From: an uncultured Chlorobiaceae bacterium
GTDB taxonomy: Bacteria > Bacteroidota > Chlorobiia > Chlorobiales > Chlorobiaceae
Assembly: GCA_903939765.1 (NCBI GenBank)
Contig: CAJAIK010000016.1
Span: 1 to 57,079 of the forward strand
Direction: 5' to 3'
Length of the DNA stretch: 57,079 nucleotides
A program made the position numbers and the translations under genes. A model generated the notes under the pieces. That model ran no database searches. It had not been told where the DNA came from and saw only the letters and a program-made list of their open reading frames with translations. Positions within the stretch are counted from its first letter, which is position 1, and each line of letters starts with the position of its first letter. Below are positions 20,564 to 30,590 of this stretch, one piece after another.

Positions 20564-21823
20564 TTACGGGTTGGTTGGTATTTTTTCAAAAGGGGTGCTC
20601 CCTGCCGCGCATGAACAGCCAATGATATGGCCAAGCTTGTCGCGCTTTGTATCGAGATAGATCTGATTCATCGGATTTGAGGCAATTTCAAGCGGAATGC
20701 GCTCAACAATTTCAAGGCCATACCCCTCAAGACCGACCACTTTTTTTGGATTATTGGTCATCAGCTTCATTTTGCGCACGCCAAGATCCTTGAGAATCTG
20801 TGCACCAATGCCATAGTCGCGCAAATCAGCTTTGAATCCGAGCTGTTCGTTGGCCTCGACCGTATCAAACCCTTCATCCTGAAGGTTATAGGCTTTCAGT
20901 TTATTGATCAGGCCAATACCCCGGCCCTCCTGCATAAGATAAACCAGCACACCGCGCCCCTCTTCTTCAATCATCGTGAGTGCTGAAGCGAGCTGATTGC
21001 CACAATCGCAACGCAAGGAGGCAAAAGTGTCACCCGTGGCACACTGCGAGTGAACCCTGACAAGAACCGGCTCGTCTGTGGTAACATCCCCCTTCACAAG
21101 GGCTACATGGTTCTGATGGTCGGTAAACGATTCGTAGGCGATCAGTCTGAACTCCCCGTATATGGTGGGCAGTCTTGATTCAACCGCCCGGTTCACCAGT
21201 TTGTTGCGTTGCATCTGCCAGGCAACAAGAGACTTGATGGTAATAAGCTTAAGCCCGTATTTCGCCTTCAGCTTGATCAGTTCGGGAAGCCTTGCCATGC
21301 TGCCGTCATCATTAAGAATCTCGCAGAGCAATCCAACCGGGCTGCAACCCGCAAGACGGGCAAGATCAACCGCAGCTTCCGTATGGCCTACGCGCCTCAG
21401 AACACCGCCATCCATCGCCCGGAGAGGGAAAATATGGCCGGGACGCGAAAAATCGTCCGCCTTCGAAGCGAGATCACCAAGCATTTTGATGGTCATGAAC
21501 CTGTCATAGACTGAAATACCGGTCGTGACACCCTCGGCAATTGCATCAACCGAGACGGTAAAGTTGGTCTCGTGCTGGGAGGTGTTTCTCTGCACCATCG
21601 GATCAAGCTGCAGCTCTTTGGCCCGCTCCATGGTGACCGCCACACAAAGAAGACCCCGCGCCTCCTTCGTGATAAAATTGATCATGTCATAGCTCACGCG
21701 GTCGGCAGCGCCAATAAAATCGCCCTCATCCTCACGGTCCTCGTCATCAATCACAATGACCAGTTTTCCCTGGCGAATATCCTCAAGAGCAGCATCAATC
21801 GTATCGAAATTCTTTTTATCCAT
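20564..21823 (-). CDS. ribBA: Bifunctional riboflavin enzyme RibBA
   Basis: A 419-residue fusion. The N-terminal half (residues 1-205) is 3,4-dihydroxy-2-butanone-4-phosphate synthase with the acidic [11 protein letters not shown] loop (about 25-35) and the [10 protein letters not shown] segment. The C-terminal half is GTP cyclohydrolase II with the zinc cysteines in [21 protein letters not shown] and the QEGRGIGL loop. Both halves keep their catalytic motifs, so both starting precursors of riboflavin should be made. glyA follows after 29 bp. I see no FMN riboswitch in the 140-bp region shared with the divergent carB gene. Confidence 0.96.
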   Translation of the reverse strand: MDKKNFDTIDAALEDIRQGKLVIVIDDEDREDEGDFIGAADRVSYDMINFITKEARGLLCVAVTMERAKELQLDPMVQRNTSQHETNFTVSVDAIAEGVTTGISVYDRFMTIKMLGDLASKADDFSRPGHIFPLRAMDGGVLRRVGHTEAAVDLARLAGCSPVGLLCEILNDDGSMARLPELIKLKAKYGLKLITIKSLVAWQMQRNKLVNRAVESRLPTIYGEFRLIAYESFTDHQNHVALVKGDVTTDEPVLVRVHSQCATGDTFASLRCDCGNQLASALTMIEEEGRGVLVYLMQEGRGIGLINKLKAYNLQDEGFDTVEANEQLGFKADLRDYGIGAQILKDLGVRKMKLMTNNPKKVVGLEGYGLEIVERIPLEIASNPMNQIYLDTKRDKLGHIIGCSCAAGSTPFEKIPTNP

Positions 21824-21944
21824 ACCCCTTTATTACACCTTTTTGCAAGACAGAGAAGAGAAGAAGAGATGGTAATGTAAAAAAAATCCTGAACCATTTT
21901 CACGGGGCAAAAAAAGATAGCAACGAGAGGCACAATCAGGTGCT

Positions 21945-21972
21945 TTGAGAAGCATGGGCATTTTTGTATACT
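21945..21972 (+). promoter_or_regulatory. Putative sigma-70-type promoter of carB C-half
   Basis: TTGAGA (21945-21950) and TATACT (21967-21972) are separated by 16 nt and lie about 80 bp before the carB start. The match is by eye only. Confidence 0.45.
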
Positions 21973-22053
21973 GGAACGGTTTTCATACAAAGAGGTGAAT
22001 TACCACCTTTACACAGCTCTGCCCTGAAGCACCTTAAACCTGATCAAAATTGC

Positions 22054-23910
22054 ATGACCATTCAAGCTTCCGACCTGACGCAGGAGGTTACTGACCTTTC
22101 CAGAAAATTTCCGAAAGAGCGGCTTCTGAAGGCCAAACAGAACGGATTTTCTGATTTTCAGCTTGCTACCATTTTCAATACTACAGAGCCTTCCATAAGG
22201 GCGCTCAGAAAAGAGTACGGCATTGAGTCCGTCTTCAAAACCGTCGATACCTGTGCAGCAGAATTCGATGCAAAAACGCCCTACCACTACTCGACATACG
22301 AGGAGGAGAACGAGTCGGTCTCTTCTGACAGGAAAAAAGTCATCATCCTTGGTGGCGGTCCGAACCGGATCGGTCAGGGAATTGAATTTGACTATTGTTG
22401 TGTGCAGGCGGTCTTCGCCCTCAGAGAGGCCGGGTACGAAACCATCATGGTCAACTGTAATCCCGAAACAGTTTCGACCGATTACGATATAGCCGATAAA
22501 CTCTACTTTGAGCCGCTCACCTTTGAAGACACCATCCGCATTATAGAGCATGAAAAACCTCTCGGTGTCATTGTCAGCTTTGGAGGTCAGACGCCACTGA
22601 AACTCTCGACAAAACTCCATGAGGCTGGCGTCACCATTCTTGGCACCTCTTCGAAAGGGATTGATCTGGCAGAGGATCGCAAGAAATTCGGAGCCCTTCT
22701 TGAAGAGCTCCAGATTCCCCATCCTGAATACGGAACAGCCATCAGCTTTGATGAGGCACGGGAGATCACCAGAAGAATCGGCTACCCAGCCCTGATACGG
22801 CCAAGTTATGTCCTCGGCGGGCGGGCAATGAAAATCATCTACAGTGACGATTCACTCAAAGAATATGTCGACCAGGCACTCTTTATTACTGAAAAATATC
22901 CCCTCCTGATTGACCGCTTTCTGGAAACAGCCGTTGAGTTCGACATTGATGCCCTTGCCGACAGCACCGACTGCGTCATCAGCGGCATCATGCAGCATGT
23001 TGAGGCGGCAGGCATACACAGCGGCGATTCAACCTCCATATTGCCTTATCATAACATCAGTCCCAAGGCGATTGCCCTGATGAAGTCCTATACCAGAACC
23101 CTGGCAACAAATCTCAAGGTTGTAGGGCTGATGAACATTCAGTATGCCGTTCAGAACGAGAGCGTCTATGTCATAGAGGTCAATCCGAGAGCCAGCCGTA
23201 CGGTGCCGTTTGTCGGCAAAGCCACGGCGATCCCGGTAGTAAAAATTGCCACCCGCATCATGCTTGGTGAAAAGCTCAGCGACCTGCGTCAGGAATATGA
23301 CCTGAAAGATTGCGATGAACTCGGCATGAAGCACCTTGCCATCAAGGAACCAGTCTTCCCCTTCTCCAAGTTTGTAAAATCAGGTGTCTATCTGGGCCCC
23401 GAGATGCGATCAACCGGTGAAGCGATGAGCATGGCCGAAAAATTTCCGGAAGCTTTTGCCAAAGCCTATCAGGCAGCGAACATGCAGCTCCCTCTCTCCG
23501 GTGCGGTTTTCATCAGTGTGAACGATCAGGATAAAAACCAGCGCATCCTCGACATCGCACAAGCGCTCTTCCGCATGGATTTTGATCTGGTTGCCACAGC
23601 CGGAACACACCAGTTCCTGACGGAGAACCAGATTGAGTGCAAGAAGGTTTTCAAGGTCGGAGAAGAGGGACGTCCGAATATTTTCGACATCATCAAACAC
23701 GGCAAAATCAATTTTGTCATCAACACTCCAAGGGGCGAAAAAGCGCTGCACGATGAAGAGGCAATAGGAGCGGCATCAGTGCTGAGCAATGTCCCTTTTG
23801 TCACCACCATCGAAGCGGCCGAAGCATCGGTACAGGCCATCGACTGTATCCGTCATCAGGAGTTCGGCGTCAAAAGCCTCCAGGAGTATGCCTCCTACCG
23901 CAACAAATAG
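22054..23910 (+). CDS. carB: Carbamoyl-phosphate synthase large subunit, C-terminal half
   Basis: This 618-residue protein matches only the second half of the usual ~1,070-residue CarB. It contains part of the oligomerisation domain (residues 1-85), the second ATP-grasp synthetase unit (from KKVIILGGGPNRIGQGIEFDY, about 98-118, through VIEVNPRASRTVPF) and the C-terminal MGS-like allosteric domain (from about 500). The second unit makes carbamoyl phosphate from carbamate for pyrimidines and arginine. The first half must be encoded elsewhere; it is not just upstream, where the divergent ribBA lies. Split carB is known in some bacteria and archaea, including, as I recall, green sulfur bacteria. 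I use the ATG at 22054 because a longer frame would begin at or before the putative -10 box. Confidence 0.93.
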   Translation: MTIQASDLTQEVTDLSRKFPKERLLKAKQNGFSDFQLATIFNTTEPSIRALRKEYGIESVFKTVDTCAAEFDAKTPYHYSTYEEENESVSSDRKKVIILGGGPNRIGQGIEFDYCCVQAVFALREAGYETIMVNCNPETVSTDYDIADKLYFEPLTFEDTIRIIEHEKPLGVIVSFGGQTPLKLSTKLHEAGVTILGTSSKGIDLAEDRKKFGALLEELQIPHPEYGTAISFDEAREITRRIGYPALIRPSYVLGGRAMKIIYSDDSLKEYVDQALFITEKYPLLIDRFLETAVEFDIDALADSTDCVISGIMQHVEAAGIHSGDSTSILPYHNISPKAIALMKSYTRTLATNLKVVGLMNIQYAVQNESVYVIEVNPRASRTVPFVGKATAIPVVKIATRIMLGEKLSDLRQEYDLKDCDELGMKHLAIKEPVFPFSKFVKSGVYLGPEMRSTGEAMSMAEKFPEAFAKAYQAANMQLPLSGAVFISVNDQDKNQRILDIAQALFRMDFDLVATAGTHQFLTENQIECKKVFKVGEEGRPNIFDIIKHGKINFVINTPRGEKALHDEEAIGAASVLSNVPFVTTIEAAEASVQAIDCIRHQEFGVKSLQEYASYRNK

Positions 23911-23932
23911 AGGGAGAAGAAGAGAATCAAGG

Positions 23933-23954
23933 CGCCTCTGACAAAAAAGAGGCG
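23933..23954 (+). repeat. Short hairpin before the rubrerythrin-like gene
   Basis: CGCCTCT (23933-23939) pairs with AGAGGCG (23948-23954). It lies between the carB stop and the next start and has no following T run. It could attenuate or stabilise the message; no function is shown. Confidence 0.35.
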
Positions 23955-23974
23955 ACGCAAAAAAAAGGTTGATC

Positions 23975-24445
23975 ATGCAGGAAACACATCAGAAACATCT
24001 CGACGAGTCGATACAACTTGAACTGAACCTTGCAACGCTCTACACCGTTTTCAATGACTCTTTTCCGGAAGATGAGGATTTCTGGTGGGAGCTTGCCATG
24101 GAGGAGAGAGGTCACGCGGCGCTGCTTCAGCAGGAAAAAAAACATCCCCAGCAAAGCGAGTTTTTTCCAAAAAACCTGTTAGCCAAAGACTTGCAATCCC
24201 TCATTGATACCAATGCAAGAATTACGCAACTGATCAGCAACTACAAAGAGCATGCGCCCTCAAGAGGCGAGGCACTGCAAACGGCACACGATCTTGAAAT
24301 GGCGGCTGGAGAATCCCATTTCCAGCATTTTCTCGACAGCCCCACAAGCTCCCCTGCCGCAAATATTTTCAAACAGCTCAATCAGGAAGATTGCGATCAT
24401 GCCGCAAGAATCCTGCAATACATGCAGAAAAACCTCACGGAGTAA
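23975..24445 (+). CDS. Ferritin-like/rubrerythrin-type protein
   Basis: A 156-residue, all-helical ferritin-like protein. Carboxylate and histidine ligand candidates occur in the expected helices: SIQLELNLATLY, then LAMEERGHAALL (an ExxH motif), then a later ExxxxH in MAAGESHFQHF and DCDHAARIL. There is no C-terminal rubredoxin domain, so it is not a classical rubrerythrin. Family members handle peroxide or iron. I chose the ATG at 23975, with AAAGG 6 nt upstream, over a TTG two codons earlier. It lies 64 bp after carB. Confidence 0.75.
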   Translation: MQETHQKHLDESIQLELNLATLYTVFNDSFPEDEDFWWELAMEERGHAALLQQEKKHPQQSEFFPKNLLAKDLQSLIDTNARITQLISNYKEHAPSRGEALQTAHDLEMAAGESHFQHFLDSPTSSPAANIFKQLNQEDCDHAARILQYMQKNLTE

Positions 24446-24464
24446 GAGCGCCCAGTCTCTCTTT

Positions 24465-25331
24465 TCAGGGAAGCGTGACAAACTTTTGATCACAGTTTCC
24501 CTGCCCGTCAATGAGTAGTTCATTGTAGCGCTGCGGAGTGTAACGGAAACTGCCTCCATTGACAAAGGTTATTCCCTGAACGGTGTAAAACTGAAACCGG
24601 TGAAAATGGCCGTGCAGCACCATTTTTGCATGCAGAGTCTTCATGAGGGAGAGGAACTCTTCGCGGTTTTTCAGCTCCATGGTCCAGTCAAAAGCCTGGT
24701 CGATCAGTGAGTCCGTTCCATAAACCCTGTAAGCATGATGGCAGAGCCCTATGACGAAACACCCTTTCAGTGAGGCCTGTACACTTTCACGGCCCAGTGC
24801 ACGCAACTGTCCGGGGCTGATAACACCTCTGGCACCCAACGGATTATCGGCAGGATACCAGGGATAGACCGAATTGAGTGCTACAAAAGCGAGCTTCACC
24901 GAAGGGTAGTTGATGATTTTGAGAAAGGGAAATGCCGCACCTCCATGCCCCTCGCCTGTTATCAGCTCCTGAAAAAACAGGCAAAACTCTGCCAGCTTGC
25001 GCTCAAAACCCTTTTTCCTGACCGACTGAAGAGGGTTCAGTGCATTATAAAAGCGCATCTCCTCTTCAAGATTGATCAGATCGTGGTTGCCGACAATAAC
25101 AGTAGTCTTTTCCCAGTGATAGAGACCATGACTCTCAAGCTTTTCGCGAACAATACGCCAGTCCGCCGAATCAGCATTGTTGCTCATATCCCCTGAAATA
25201 ACAAGATGATCGAACCCTGCTGTGTTGAAATGAGCAAGCAGGCGGTCAAAATTATAAAGCAGACGGCGATCCTGTCTACCAGAAAAATGCAGATCTGATA
25301 GATGCGCTATTTTTATATTCTCTGTAATCAA
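24465..25331 (-). CDS. Metallophosphoesterase
   Basis: A 288-residue calcineurin-like phosphoesterase. All metal motifs are present in order: HLSDLHFSG (DxH), VISGDMSNNADS (GDxxx), VGNHDL (GNHD), a later LCHHAY and HGHFHRFQ (GHxH). Two divalent metals would be bound. The family covers nucleotidases, phosphodiesterases and lipid phosphatases, and I cannot name the substrate. It converges on the rubrerythrin-like gene with 19 bp between stops. Confidence 0.88.
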   Translation of the reverse strand: MITENIKIAHLSDLHFSGRQDRRLLYNFDRLLAHFNTAGFDHLVISGDMSNNADSADWRIVREKLESHGLYHWEKTTVIVGNHDLINLEEEMRFYNALNPLQSVRKKGFERKLAEFCLFFQELITGEGHGGAAFPFLKIINYPSVKLAFVALNSVYPWYPADNPLGARGVISPGQLRALGRESVQASLKGCFVIGLCHHAYRVYGTDSLIDQAFDWTMELKNREEFLSLMKTLHAKMVLHGHFHRFQFYTVQGITFVNGGSFRYTPQRYNELLIDGQGNCDQKFVTLP

Positions 25332-25481
25332 TTTCTTCTTGGCTTGCGGTTTTTAATTCTAAAACAGTAAATTGGCCATACATTTTTAACCTGGCATTAT
25401 TCAACCTGACACAGAGAGCATTGAGATTACTGCCTTTCATTCAACCTGCTTGTGCAAAGCAAATACCTGCGCTGATCAATT

Positions 25482-27599
25482 ATGCAAAATAAAATAACAT
25501 CCCTGAAAGAACTGTCAAGAAATCTCTGGTGGTCGTGGGATACTGAAGCAAAACAACTTTTCGAAGAGCTCTCCCCCCTTCTTTGGGAAAGAAACAATCA
25601 CAACCCGGTCGAACTCTTACAGCACATCTCCAATGATGAGCTGACCGCCCGTTGCCAGCTCGAATACGGAAAAAAAATAGAGTCGGTCTATTCACGCTTC
25701 ACCGACTACCTGAACGCAAAAGAGACCTGGGCAGCAAAAAACGCGCCTGAACTGGTCGAAAACCCTGTTGCCTATTTCAGTGCGGAGTTCGGTATTCATG
25801 AAAGTGTAAGAATTTATTCCGGCGGACTCGGTGTTCTTGCGGGAGACCACCTGAAATCGGCCAGTGACCTTGGCATTAATTTTATAGGCATTACCCTGTT
25901 TTACAAAGAGGGCTACTTCCGCCAGTATCTCAATCAGGATGGATGGCAGACAGAAAACTATCCATTGCAATACCCGGAGAGCCTTCCGATTGAAAAAGTG
26001 ACCGATGCTGATGGCAATGACCTGATTATATCGGTCAATATAGCACAAAGTGAAGTTTTTGCACAGGCATGGCGCCTCAAGGTAGGCCGTGCTACGCTTT
26101 ATCTGCTCGACACCAATATTGCTGTAAATGAACCCCACTACCGCGACATCTGTTGCAGGGTCTACGGCGGCGACCAGAATATGCGTATCAACCAGGAGAT
26201 TCTCCTCGGTATCGGCGGGGTAAAACTTCTTGAAAAGCTTGGTGAAAAGCCAACGGTCTATCACATGAACGAAGGCCACTCAGCATTTCTGACCCTCGAA
26301 CTCCTTGCCAAAGAACTTGCCAATGGAGCGACCGAAACAGAAGCAATGGCAAATGTCCGCTCACGCTGCGTCTTCACGACACACACGCCGGTTCCTGCCG
26401 GTCATGACCGCTTCTCGAGAGAGATGATGCACTACACCTTCAACAAGTACATTTCAGCCATCGGGATGGACTTCGATGACCTGATGAGGCTTGGCTCTGA
26501 AGACAAGAACAATATCTACGGCCTCTTCACCATGACGGTACTTGCACTGAACCTCTCACGCACAGCAAACGGTGTATCAAAACTCCACGGAGAGGTCTCA
26601 CGCGTCATGTGGCAGCATCTCTACACCGGCAAAAGTGTTGATGAGGTGCCTATCGGTCACATCACCAACGGTGTGCACGCCAGCAGTTGGACCTGTGGCC
26701 CTACCGCCCTGTTCTGGAAAAAATTTGGAGTCAGCGTTGACGAGATGTCGCTTTCACCCGAAACCGCTGAAGCGGTTCTGGCAAAAGTGAGCGACAGCGA
26801 ACTCTGGTCGCTCCGCTACATTCTAAAACGCAATCTTAGCGACTTTATCGACCGCTACCTGGCCAACCAGCTTTTTCACCAGCATCTCAATTCATGTCAG
26901 AGCGAATACGACACGCTGAGATCAGCTAAAAACACCTTCTCTCCCGACGTGCTGACCATAGGCTTCGCAAGACGTTTTGCTACCTACAAACGCGCACCGC
27001 TTATTTTCAGGGATCTTGAGCGCCTGAACAGAATTATCAATAACGAAGCCAGACCGCTGCAGATCGTTTTTGCCGGAAAAGCGCATCCGCATGATGATGC
27101 AGGCAAAGACTATATCCGCCAGATTGTCCAGCACTCCCGCCGGTCAGAGTTCAGCGGCAAAGTTATTTTTCTTGAAAACTACAACCTCGGTGTTGCAAAA
27201 CGGATGGTTTCGGGCGTTGATGTCTGGCTGAACACCCCGGTAAGGCCAATGGAGGCGAGCGGTACATCAGGCGAAAAAACCGTACTGCATGGCGGACTGA
27301 ATTTCAGTGTCCTCGATGGCTGGTGGCCTGAAGCCTACAATGGCGAAAACGGTTTTGCCATCGCCAACGGCGAATGTTTTGAAAATTATGAGGAGCAGGA
27401 CAGCTTCGATGCGGAAAAGATGTACAGTACGCTGGAAAACCAGATCATACCGGCATTTTACGAGCGCAACGAAGAGAACATCCCTGTACAGTGGATCAAA
27501 AAAATCCGGAACGCCATTGCCACTATTGCGCCGGAATACAACACCCACAGGATGGTGCGTGACTATGCAACCAAATACTATCTGAACAGAAAAGCATAA
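25482..27599 (+). CDS. glgP: Alpha-glucan (glycogen) phosphorylase
   Basis: A 705-residue GT35 phosphorylase of the shorter archaeal/bacterial type, releasing glucose-1-phosphate from alpha-glucans. The N-terminus (LKELSRNLWWSWDTEAKQLF) and YFSAEFGIHESVRIYSGGLGVLAGDHLKSASDLG are typical of this subgroup. The PLP pocket appears as RRFATYKRAPL and EASGTSGEKTVLHGGLNFSVLDGWWPE, where the motif lysine is expected at Lys in SGEK. Glycogen mobilisation in the dark is the likely role in a phototroph. The 150-bp region upstream is divergent from the phosphoesterase gene. Confidence 0.95.
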   Translation: MQNKITSLKELSRNLWWSWDTEAKQLFEELSPLLWERNNHNPVELLQHISNDELTARCQLEYGKKIESVYSRFTDYLNAKETWAAKNAPELVENPVAYFSAEFGIHESVRIYSGGLGVLAGDHLKSASDLGINFIGITLFYKEGYFRQYLNQDGWQTENYPLQYPESLPIEKVTDADGNDLIISVNIAQSEVFAQAWRLKVGRATLYLLDTNIAVNEPHYRDICCRVYGGDQNMRINQEILLGIGGVKLLEKLGEKPTVYHMNEGHSAFLTLELLAKELANGATETEAMANVRSRCVFTTHTPVPAGHDRFSREMMHYTFNKYISAIGMDFDDLMRLGSEDKNNIYGLFTMTVLALNLSRTANGVSKLHGEVSRVMWQHLYTGKSVDEVPIGHITNGVHASSWTCGPTALFWKKFGVSVDEMSLSPETAEAVLAKVSDSELWSLRYILKRNLSDFIDRYLANQLFHQHLNSCQSEYDTLRSAKNTFSPDVLTIGFARRFATYKRAPLIFRDLERLNRIINNEARPLQIVFAGKAHPHDDAGKDYIRQIVQHSRRSEFSGKVIFLENYNLGVAKRMVSGVDVWLNTPVRPMEASGTSGEKTVLHGGLNFSVLDGWWPEAYNGENGFAIANGECFENYEEQDSFDAEKMYSTLENQIIPAFYERNEENIPVQWIKKIRNAIATIAPEYNTHRMVRDYATKYYLNRKA

Positions 27600-27628
27600 T
27601 AAGGGCCCGTTCTGCATCTCTTTTTTAT

Positions 27629-27659
27629 TCCTGACTGGCTCATAATCAACCAGTCAGGA
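27629..27659. repeat. Perfect 10-bp inverted repeat before pyrD
   Basis: TCCTGACTGG (27629-27638) and CCAGTCAGGA (27650-27659) can form a strong hairpin. No T run follows on the + strand. It lies 30 bp after glgP and 34 bp before pyrD, so it could end glgP messages or act in the pyrD leader. Confidence 0.55.
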
Positions 27660-27693
27660 GTAGATTAGCCCTCATCCTCTCTCAAGCAACACC

Positions 27694-28638
27694 ATGAGCC
27701 ACAACAAAATCCCCAACACTCCACCCTTTGCGGCACTCTCTCTGGGCCGGGGGCTTGAATTGAAATCACCGGTACTCCTTGCATCAGGCACCGTCTCTTA
27801 CGGCGAAGAGCTGAGTCAACTCTGTGATCTTTCCAAAATAGGCGGCATCGTCACCAAGGCCATCTCCCTCGAACCAAGAGCAGGTAATCTCCCCCGGCGC
27901 ATCGCTGAAACGCCATCAGGCATGATCAACGCGATCGGACTGGCCAATGTGGGAGTTGAGCGGTTCATTACTGAAAAAGTGCCCTTTCTCCGCCAGCTCG
28001 ATACGACCGTCATCGTCAACATCGCCGGACGCTCAATCGACGAGTACTGTGAAGTTGTTGCACAGCTTGACAGGGTTGAGGGGCTCAGCGCCTACGAGAT
28101 CAACCTCTCCTGCCCGAACGTTAAGGGGGAGTGCATGATTATGGGGGTAAGCCGGGATGCCACCTTTGAAATTGTCTCGGAACTGCGCCAGGTCACCAAA
28201 CGCCATCTCATGATCAAGCTGACGCCGAACGTCACTTCCATCAGTTCAATCGCCCTTGCGGCCCAGGAGGCTGGCGCCGACTCCCTCTCGCTTATCAACA
28301 CCGTGGTCGGCATGGCCATCAATTATAAAACCCGCAGGCCTCTCTTGAACAACATTACAGGAGGACTTTCCGGTCCGGCAATCAAGCCTATTGCCCTTGC
28401 AAAAGTTTGGGAGGTGTACAATGCCGTTGCCATTCCCATTGTCGGCATGGGAGGCATTGCGTGCTTCGAGGATGCCATGGAGTTCTTCCTTGCAGGCTCA
28501 AGCGCCATACAGATCGGTACCATGAACTTTGTCTATCCCGATATCGGCGAAACGGTGGCCACTGCCATTGAAGAGCACTTTTCAACTCCAGGCGCAATCC
28601 CCCTCAGGGAGTACACCGGAACCCTTCTCACCGATTAA
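27694..28638 (+). CDS. pyrD: Dihydroorotate dehydrogenase, class 1B-like
   Basis: PyrD, 314 residues, oxidises dihydroorotate to orotate in pyrimidine synthesis. FMN-binding and active-site segments are visible: LASGTVSYGEEL, KAISLEPRAGN, NAIGLANVGVE, and EINLSCPNVKGE with the class 1 catalytic-loop Cys. Near the C-terminus are GGLSGPAIKPIALAKVWEV, VGMGGIACFEDAMEFFLAGSSAIQIGT. Class 1B enzymes normally pair with the electron-transfer subunit PyrK, which is not adjacent, so the class rests on sequence feel. ispF follows after 22 bp. Confidence 0.93.
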   Translation: MSHNKIPNTPPFAALSLGRGLELKSPVLLASGTVSYGEELSQLCDLSKIGGIVTKAISLEPRAGNLPRRIAETPSGMINAIGLANVGVERFITEKVPFLRQLDTTVIVNIAGRSIDEYCEVVAQLDRVEGLSAYEINLSCPNVKGECMIMGVSRDATFEIVSELRQVTKRHLMIKLTPNVTSISSIALAAQEAGADSLSLINTVVGMAINYKTRRPLLNNITGGLSGPAIKPIALAKVWEVYNAVAIPIVGMGGIACFEDAMEFFLAGSSAIQIGTMNFVYPDIGETVATAIEEHFSTPGAIPLREYTGTLLTD

Positions 28639-28660
28639 CCCTTAAAACCCTGAAATAATA

Positions 28661-29134
28661 ATGCGTATTGGAATTGGTATTGATGTACACCCTTTTGCAG
28701 AGGGCCGGAAACTGGTGATCGGTGGCGTTCATATCCCCGGACACGATGGTCTCGACGGCCACAGTGATGCCGACGTTTTGCTCCATGCCGTCAGTGACGC
28801 CCTTCTTGGTGCTGCTGCCCTGGGAGATATCGGGTTGCACTTCCCCAACACAAGCCAGGAGTTCAAGGATATCGACAGCATGATTCTGCTCCGGCATGTC
28901 AAAAAGCTGCTCGAAAAGCATGGCTACCAGATCGTGAACGTTGATTCGATGCTGCTTCTTGAAGAGCCTAAAATTGCACCCTACATTACCGAAATGCGCA
29001 AAAACATTGCACGCTGTCTCGACGTTGAAATCGGTGCAATCTCCGTCAAGGCAACCACCAACGAAAAACTTGGCTACATCGGGCGTGTTGAGGGCGCTGC
29101 CGCACATGCCGTCTGCATCATTCGGCAGGGCTAA
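28661..29134 (+). CDS. ispF: 2-C-methyl-D-erythritol 2,4-cyclodiphosphate synthase
   Basis: IspF, 157 residues, forms the cyclic diphosphate of the MEP isoprenoid pathway, which supplies carotenoids, quinones and bacteriochlorophyll tails. The zinc-site residues are in GIGIDVHPF (Asp8, His10), and [30 protein letters not shown] is the family signature. The C-terminal KATTNEKLG segment binds the CDP moiety. The last 4 bp overlap the convergent permease gene. ispD is not adjacent. Confidence 0.96.
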   Translation: MRIGIGIDVHPFAEGRKLVIGGVHIPGHDGLDGHSDADVLLHAVSDALLGAAALGDIGLHFPNTSQEFKDIDSMILLRHVKKLLEKHGYQIVNVDSMLLLEEPKIAPYITEMRKNIARCLDVEIGAISVKATTNEKLGYIGRVEGAAAHAVCIIRQG

Positions 29135-30405
29135 GCCCCGACTTCACCCCGCAGGATGGTAACCGGCACATAGCGTGTCGCCTTTCTTGCCGGGCTCCAC
29201 GAAGAGAGTACGGCAATGAGGATACCGAAAACAATGACGATCAGATGGGCATCGGCCATTTCAATAATGGTGATCCTGTCACTTTTCAGTACCCCTGCCG
29301 TCGTTGCCTCAAAACGGATTGAGGCCACAAACTGGCAGATAAAATGGCCGATCGGACTTCCAATCAGCACGCCGAGAAGGCCAATCATAAACCCTTCGAG
29401 CATGAAAATACGGGTAATGTTTCCTGCCGGCATCCCCATGGAGCGCATGATGGCGATATCCTTGACTTTTTGCAGAATGACCGTCGTCATAACGGATGAA
29501 ACGCCGAGACCCGCAACCACAAACACAAATCCGACAAGAACCAGTGTAATGAGCGCATTGCGGTTATAAAACTCAATGACGTTACGGTTGGTTTCATCCC
29601 AGCTCTCGCTTTTATAACCGCTGAGCAGCTCCACCCTGTCGGATGTCTGCTGTGCACGCTCAACATGCGCCGTTCTCAGGCCGATACCACTCACTGAATT
29701 GGAGGCGACTGCCTCCATCCTCTGGGCAAAAGAGAGGTTGACATAAGCCTCGCGCTCATCCTTGGCATTAAAACCGCTGCTGAAACGCCCTACAATCGTT
29801 ACAGGAAACTCTTCGCTGTTTTTTGTCACAAGCACAATCCTGTCGCGGTATTGGACATTGAGTTTTTTTGCCAGAAGGTCACCGACCAGCACACCATTCG
29901 GCGTAGAGGCCAACTCGTCGAGAGCGCCTGGCTCGAGAAGGTTTTTTTTCAGGCCTGCAATCTCAGCTTCAAGATGCGGTATAACGCCCCGGACAATACA
30001 GGGAGTAAAGCGGGTTTTGTTGCGGGCAATCACCTTGCTGAGCACAAAGGGTGAAATACTCCGGAGCTCCTCAACTGACCGGATACTCTCCACAACTTCA
30101 GCATAGTTCTTGATCACATCCGGGTCATTCTGATCAACATTTCTGCTCACCATCGAAACCATGCTGCCGTGACGGCCGATAATATTGTCGGGCACCAGCG
30201 GCACAACCCTTTCTGCACTGATCACCACATGAGGGGCGGTGTCGATCACCTTTGCAACAACATTTGATGACGAACCCCGTGAAACGGAGATCGTTGTCAC
30301 CAGCATGGCTGAACCGACTGCCACACCAAGTGCGGTAAGCAGTGTCTGGCGTTTTCTCTCCCTCAGATGCACAAAAGCGATACGTGCCTGATCTCTGTAG
30401 TTCAT
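29131..30405 (-). CDS. ABC transporter permease, FtsX/LolCE/MacB type
   Basis: A 424-residue permease. There is one N-terminal membrane helix (about residues 20-41), a large periplasmic MacB-like domain with [13 protein letters not shown], and three C-terminal helices (about 283-310, 335-358, 385-410). The FtsX core includes [27 protein letters not shown]. Relatives move lipoproteins, export peptides or transmit signals across the membrane. No ATP-binding subunit lies next to it, so the substrate and partner are unknown from this window. Confidence 0.85.
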   Translation of the reverse strand: MNYRDQARIAFVHLRERKRQTLLTALGVAVGSAMLVTTISVSRGSSSNVVAKVIDTAPHVVISAERVVPLVPDNIIGRHGSMVSMVSRNVDQNDPDVIKNYAEVVESIRSVEELRSISPFVLSKVIARNKTRFTPCIVRGVIPHLEAEIAGLKKNLLEPGALDELASTPNGVLVGDLLAKKLNVQYRDRIVLVTKNSEEFPVTIVGRFSSGFNAKDEREAYVNLSFAQRMEAVASNSVSGIGLRTAHVERAQQTSDRVELLSGYKSESWDETNRNVIEFYNRNALITLVLVGFVFVVAGLGVSSVMTTVILQKVKDIAIMRSMGMPAGNITRIFMLEGFMIGLLGVLIGSPIGHFICQFVASIRFEATTAGVLKSDRITIIEMADAHLIVIVFGILIAVLSSWSPARKATRYVPVTILRGEVGA

Positions 30406-30590
30406 GAAAAAATCTGTTGTTCAGTCATCTTCGGAGCGGATGGGCGGTTATTAAATTTTGAGACTTATCGTTGAAAAATCACACAAAAAATCTATCTTGA
30501 CTGCCAGAAGCAGGAAAGATTTTTCCCTGACAAATAAAGAAATTTGATCATTAAATACTAACCTTGACATCGAAACAGGAGAACATAACT

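Noticed and set aside
21964-22053. Longer N-terminus for the carB half
   Set aside because: The extra 30 codons would begin at or before the putative -10 box and have no family match.
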